Under the pieces are notes generated by a model that did no database searches, had not been told where the DNA came from, and saw nothing but the letters and a program-made list of their open reading frames with translations. A stretch of 64,000 nt of DNA from Burkholderiaceae bacterium. GTDB taxonomy: Bacteria > Pseudomonadota > Gammaproteobacteria > Burkholderiales > Burkholderiaceae_C. The stretch lies in NCBI GenBank assembly GCA_024235995.1, contig JACKLI010000001.1, forward strand, positions 1,922,001 through 1,986,000. Reading direction: 5' to 3'. The number at the start of each line of letters is the position of its first letter. Position 1 is the stretch's first letter. A program made the translations under genes and the position numbers. Below are positions 62,146-64,000 of this stretch, in pieces.

Positions 62146-62801
62146 TGGCGGGCACGGGCCTGTTCTTGACATTCGAGGGCATCGACGGGGCTGGCAAATC
62201 GACCCACATCCAGGCTCTGGCCGATGCCTTTCGCGCCGCCGGCCGCGCCGTGGTGCTCACGCGCGAGCCCGGCGGCACGCCGCTGGCCGAAAAAATCCGC
62301 CAACTGGCCCTGCACGACGCCATGGACGCGCTGACCGAGGCCCTGCTGATGTTCGCCGCCCGGCGCGACCACGTTCGCCAGGTCATCGTGCCGGCGCTGG
62401 CGCGCGGCGCGGTGGTGCTGTGCGACCGCTTCACCGACGCCACCTTCGCCTACCAGGGCGGCGGGCGCGGCTTCGACTGGGATTCGCTCTTGATTCTGGA
62501 GCGCCTTGCGCAGACTCTGAGCGGGCCAGAGGCCGATTCGATTCAAAAAACCGTGCTGCAGCCGGATTTGACCCTGTGGTTCGACCTGCCGCCCGCCGTG
62601 GCCGCCCGGCGCCTGGCTGCGGCGCGCGAGCCCGACCGCTTCGAGGCCCAGCCCACCGCCTTCTTCGAGGCCGTGCGCGCCGGCTACGCCCGGCGTGCGC
62701 GGGAGGACGCCGCGCGCTTTGCCCGCATCGACGCCGACCAGCCCCTGGCCGCCGTCGGCCAGGCCGTGCATGCGGCCGTGCAGGCCCGGGGGTGGTTGTG
62801 A
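62145..62801 (+). CDS. tmk: Thymidylate kinase
   Basis: A 218-residue kinase that makes dTDP from dTMP. The P-loop is FEGIDGAGKSTH, the DRX motif is LCDRFTDATFAYQGGGRG, and TREPGGTPLAEKIR is the third signature. A segment of about 13 residues around LAQTLSGPEADSIQKT, before LQPDLTLWFDLP, is longer than in most relatives and appears to come from a repeat copy. The ATG shares one base with the mltG stop (TGATG), and the stop overlaps holB (GTGA). Confidence 0.95.
   Translation: MAGTGLFLTFEGIDGAGKSTHIQALADAFRAAGRAVVLTREPGGTPLAEKIRQLALHDAMDALTEALLMFAARRDHVRQVIVPALARGAVVLCDRFTDATFAYQGGGRGFDWDSLLILERLAQTLSGPEADSIQKTVLQPDLTLWFDLPPAVAARRLAAAREPDRFEAQPTAFFEAVRAGYARRAREDAARFARIDADQPLAAVGQAVHAAVQARGWL
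62488..62549 (+). repeat. Dispersed repeat, copy 13 (diverged), inside tmk
   Basis: Reads TTGATTCTGGAGCGCC, a variable part, then GAGCGGGCCAGAGGCCGATT and GATTCAAAAAA. The second block and tail match well; the first block is decayed. Confidence 0.45.
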
Positions 62802-63799
62802 GCGAGGCCCTGGCCCCCTGGACCGCGCGCCAGCTGCAGGCCCTGCTGGCGCAGCGCGGCCACGCCTGGCTGCTGCAGGGGCCCTCGGGCCTGGGCCAGT
62901 TCGAGCTGGCCCTCGCCATGGTGCGGGCCTGGCTGTGTGATCAGCCCACGCCGCAAGGCGCCTGCGGCCATTGCCCCAGCTGCCACGGCATCGACGTGCA
63001 CGCCCACCCCGACCTGGTGGTGCTGATGCCCGAGACCGAGATGCTGGCGCGCGGCTGGCCGCTGCCCGAGCGGGCGCAGGCCGAGATCGACGACAAGAAG
63101 CGCAAGCCCAGCCGCGACATCCGGGTCGACGCCATGCGCGAGGCGATCGAATTTGCCCAGCGCACCAGCGGGCGCGGGCGCGGCAAGGCGCTGCTGATCT
63201 ACCCGGCCGAGCGCATGAACGCGGTCACCGCCAACGCCCTGCTCAAGACGCTGGAAGAGCCCCCGGGCGACGCCCGCTTCGTGCTGGCCAGCGACGCCGC
63301 GCACCTGCTGCTGCCCACCATCCGCAGCCGCTGCCAGGCCCACACCCTGGCCTGGCCCGCCGAGGCCGAAGCCCTGGCCTGGCTGGCAGGGCAGGGCGTG
63401 GCCGCTGCGGCCGCCCCTGGCCTGCTGCGCGCCGCTGGCGGTCGGCCGGCCGCCGCGCTGGCCCTGGCGGGCGAGGCTGACGGCGCCCGCGCCTGGGCCG
63501 AGCTGCCGCAGGCCCTGAGCCGGGGCGACGCCAGCGCCCTGGCCGGCCTGCCCGTGCCGGAGGCCGTGGCGCGCCTGCAAAAGCTGTGCCACGACCTGCT
63601 GGCGCGGCAGGTGGGCGCGCCGCCGCGCTTTTTCGACGCCGCCGACCTGCCCGCGCGCGCGCTGTCGCCGGCGGCGCTCACGCGCTGGTGGAAGCAGCTG
63701 GCCGAGTCTGCGCGCAGCGCCGAGCATCCGCTGAACCCCGGTTTGGTGACGGAATTCCTGGCCAATGCCGCGCGTCAGGCCCTAAACTCCAGGCCCTGA
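62798..63799 (+). CDS. holB: DNA polymerase III subunit delta'
   Basis: A 333-residue clamp-loader subunit from a GTG at 62798 (GTGA overlap with tmk). The P-loop is degenerate (GPSGLGQFE), as expected because delta' does not hydrolyse ATP. The zinc module follows with Cys residues in WLCDQ and GACGHCPSCHG. NAVTANALLKTLEEPPGDARFVL and LPTIRSRCQ are the AAA signature and sensor stretches (in parts). Confidence 0.93.
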   Translation: MSEALAPWTARQLQALLAQRGHAWLLQGPSGLGQFELALAMVRAWLCDQPTPQGACGHCPSCHGIDVHAHPDLVVLMPETEMLARGWPLPERAQAEIDDKKRKPSRDIRVDAMREAIEFAQRTSGRGRGKALLIYPAERMNAVTANALLKTLEEPPGDARFVLASDAAHLLLPTIRSRCQAHTLAWPAEAEALAWLAGQGVAAAAAPGLLRAAGGRPAAALALAGEADGARAWAELPQALSRGDASALAGLPVPEAVARLQKLCHDLLARQVGAPPRFFDAADLPARALSPAALTRWWKQLAESARSAEHPLNPGLVTEFLANAARQALNSRP

Positions 63800-63823
63800 A
63801 GGCTTTTCCGCCTCCGGCAACCC

Positions 63824-64000
63824 ATGTCCACCTCGTCCTCCACGCCAAGCGCCATCCCGCAGGTCGCCCGGCCCAGCGTCATCCAGCTGGCCATCAAGGA
63901 AAAGGCAGCCCTGCACGCCGCCTACATCCCCGCCTTCAGCGAGGGCGGCATCTTCGTGCCCAGCGCGCGCGAACACCGCCTGGGCGACGAGATCTACGTG
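63824..64000 (+). CDS. PilZ-type protein, 5' part only
   Basis: The first 59 codons are present; the gene runs off the right edge. PSVIQLAIKEKAALHAAYIP and FSEGGIFVPS resemble the start of the type IV pilus PilZ protein, often found after holB in betaproteobacteria. PilZ proteins of this sort help pilus assembly; the classical c-di-GMP motif RxxxR is not visible in this part. Confidence 0.75.
   Translation, partial: MSTSSSTPSAIPQVARPSVIQLAIKEKAALHAAYIPAFSEGGIFVPSAREHRLGDEIYV

Overview
The window is about 64 kb of very GC-rich DNA (roughly 68-70% by eye) with dense, mostly housekeeping and metabolic genes. The organism looks like a betaproteobacterium of the Burkholderiales, most likely family Comamonadaceae. 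The reasons are a Bug-type periplasmic binding protein, the paired cyanophycin synthetases CphA/CphA', the MoxR-DUF58-transglutaminase cluster, an MscS/RmuC/ComEC complement typical of that group, and a degenerate ~50-nt dispersed repeat (core GATAGCTGCTGGCGC) that I associate with Comamonadaceae genomes. No rRNA, tRNA or CRISPR array was seen.

Layout. 1-3.7 kb: end of a beta-barrel protein gene, a short MscS-like channel, rmuC and an MFS transporter. 3.7-7.2 kb (minus): a DUF1800/DUF1501 pair of exported proteins. 7.6-11.2 kb: RidA, comEC and a small flavodoxin-like protein. 11.2-16.5 kb (minus): MoxR, DUF58, transglutaminase and MltB, the last three overlapping end to start. 16.5-19.7 kb: deacetylase, crotonase and a second MscS channel. 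19.7-21.0 kb: a complete IS5-type insertion sequence with 15-bp terminal inverted repeats and a CTAA duplication, sitting just before etfBA, an acyl-CoA dehydrogenase and a nitronate monooxygenase. 25.8-33.7 kb: a divergent cyanophycin locus (cphA and cphA' on minus; an ABC exporter with an extra N-terminal domain plus DUF1854 on plus). 33.8-38.8 kb: an unknown membrane protein, then an overlapping hsp20-lon pair. 38.8-42.3 kb: a self-sufficient P450 divergent from a radical SAM gene with a near-perfect LexA box. 42.4-48.5 kb (minus): grpE, dnaK, a TMEM175-like channel gene, dnaJ and an EptA-type phosphoethanolamine transferase with an 11-C tract at its start. 48.6-49.3 kb: HxlR regulator and FKBP. 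49.4-56.5 kb (minus): a seven-gene operon (crotonase, feruloyl-CoA synthetase, thiolase, SDR, thioesterase, substrate-binding protein, MarR) that can be read as a CoA-dependent beta-oxidative route for hydroxycinnamates such as ferulate. 56.7-64 kb: Bug protein, a lipoprotein-type fumarylacetoacetate-hydrolase-like protein, esterase, GNAT, YgfZ, mltG-tmk-holB and the start of a PilZ gene.

The most unusual signals are: (1) thirteen scattered copies of the ~50-nt repeat, five of them lying in frame inside protein genes (comEC, mltB, the DUF58 gene start, ygfZ, probably tmk); (2) the cyanophycin-linked exporter/DUF1854 pair of unknown function; (3) the poly-C tract in eptA, which suggests phase variation; (4) the LexA-controlled radical SAM gene; and (5) an AT-rich palindrome lying on the promoter of the MarR-containing aromatic operon.
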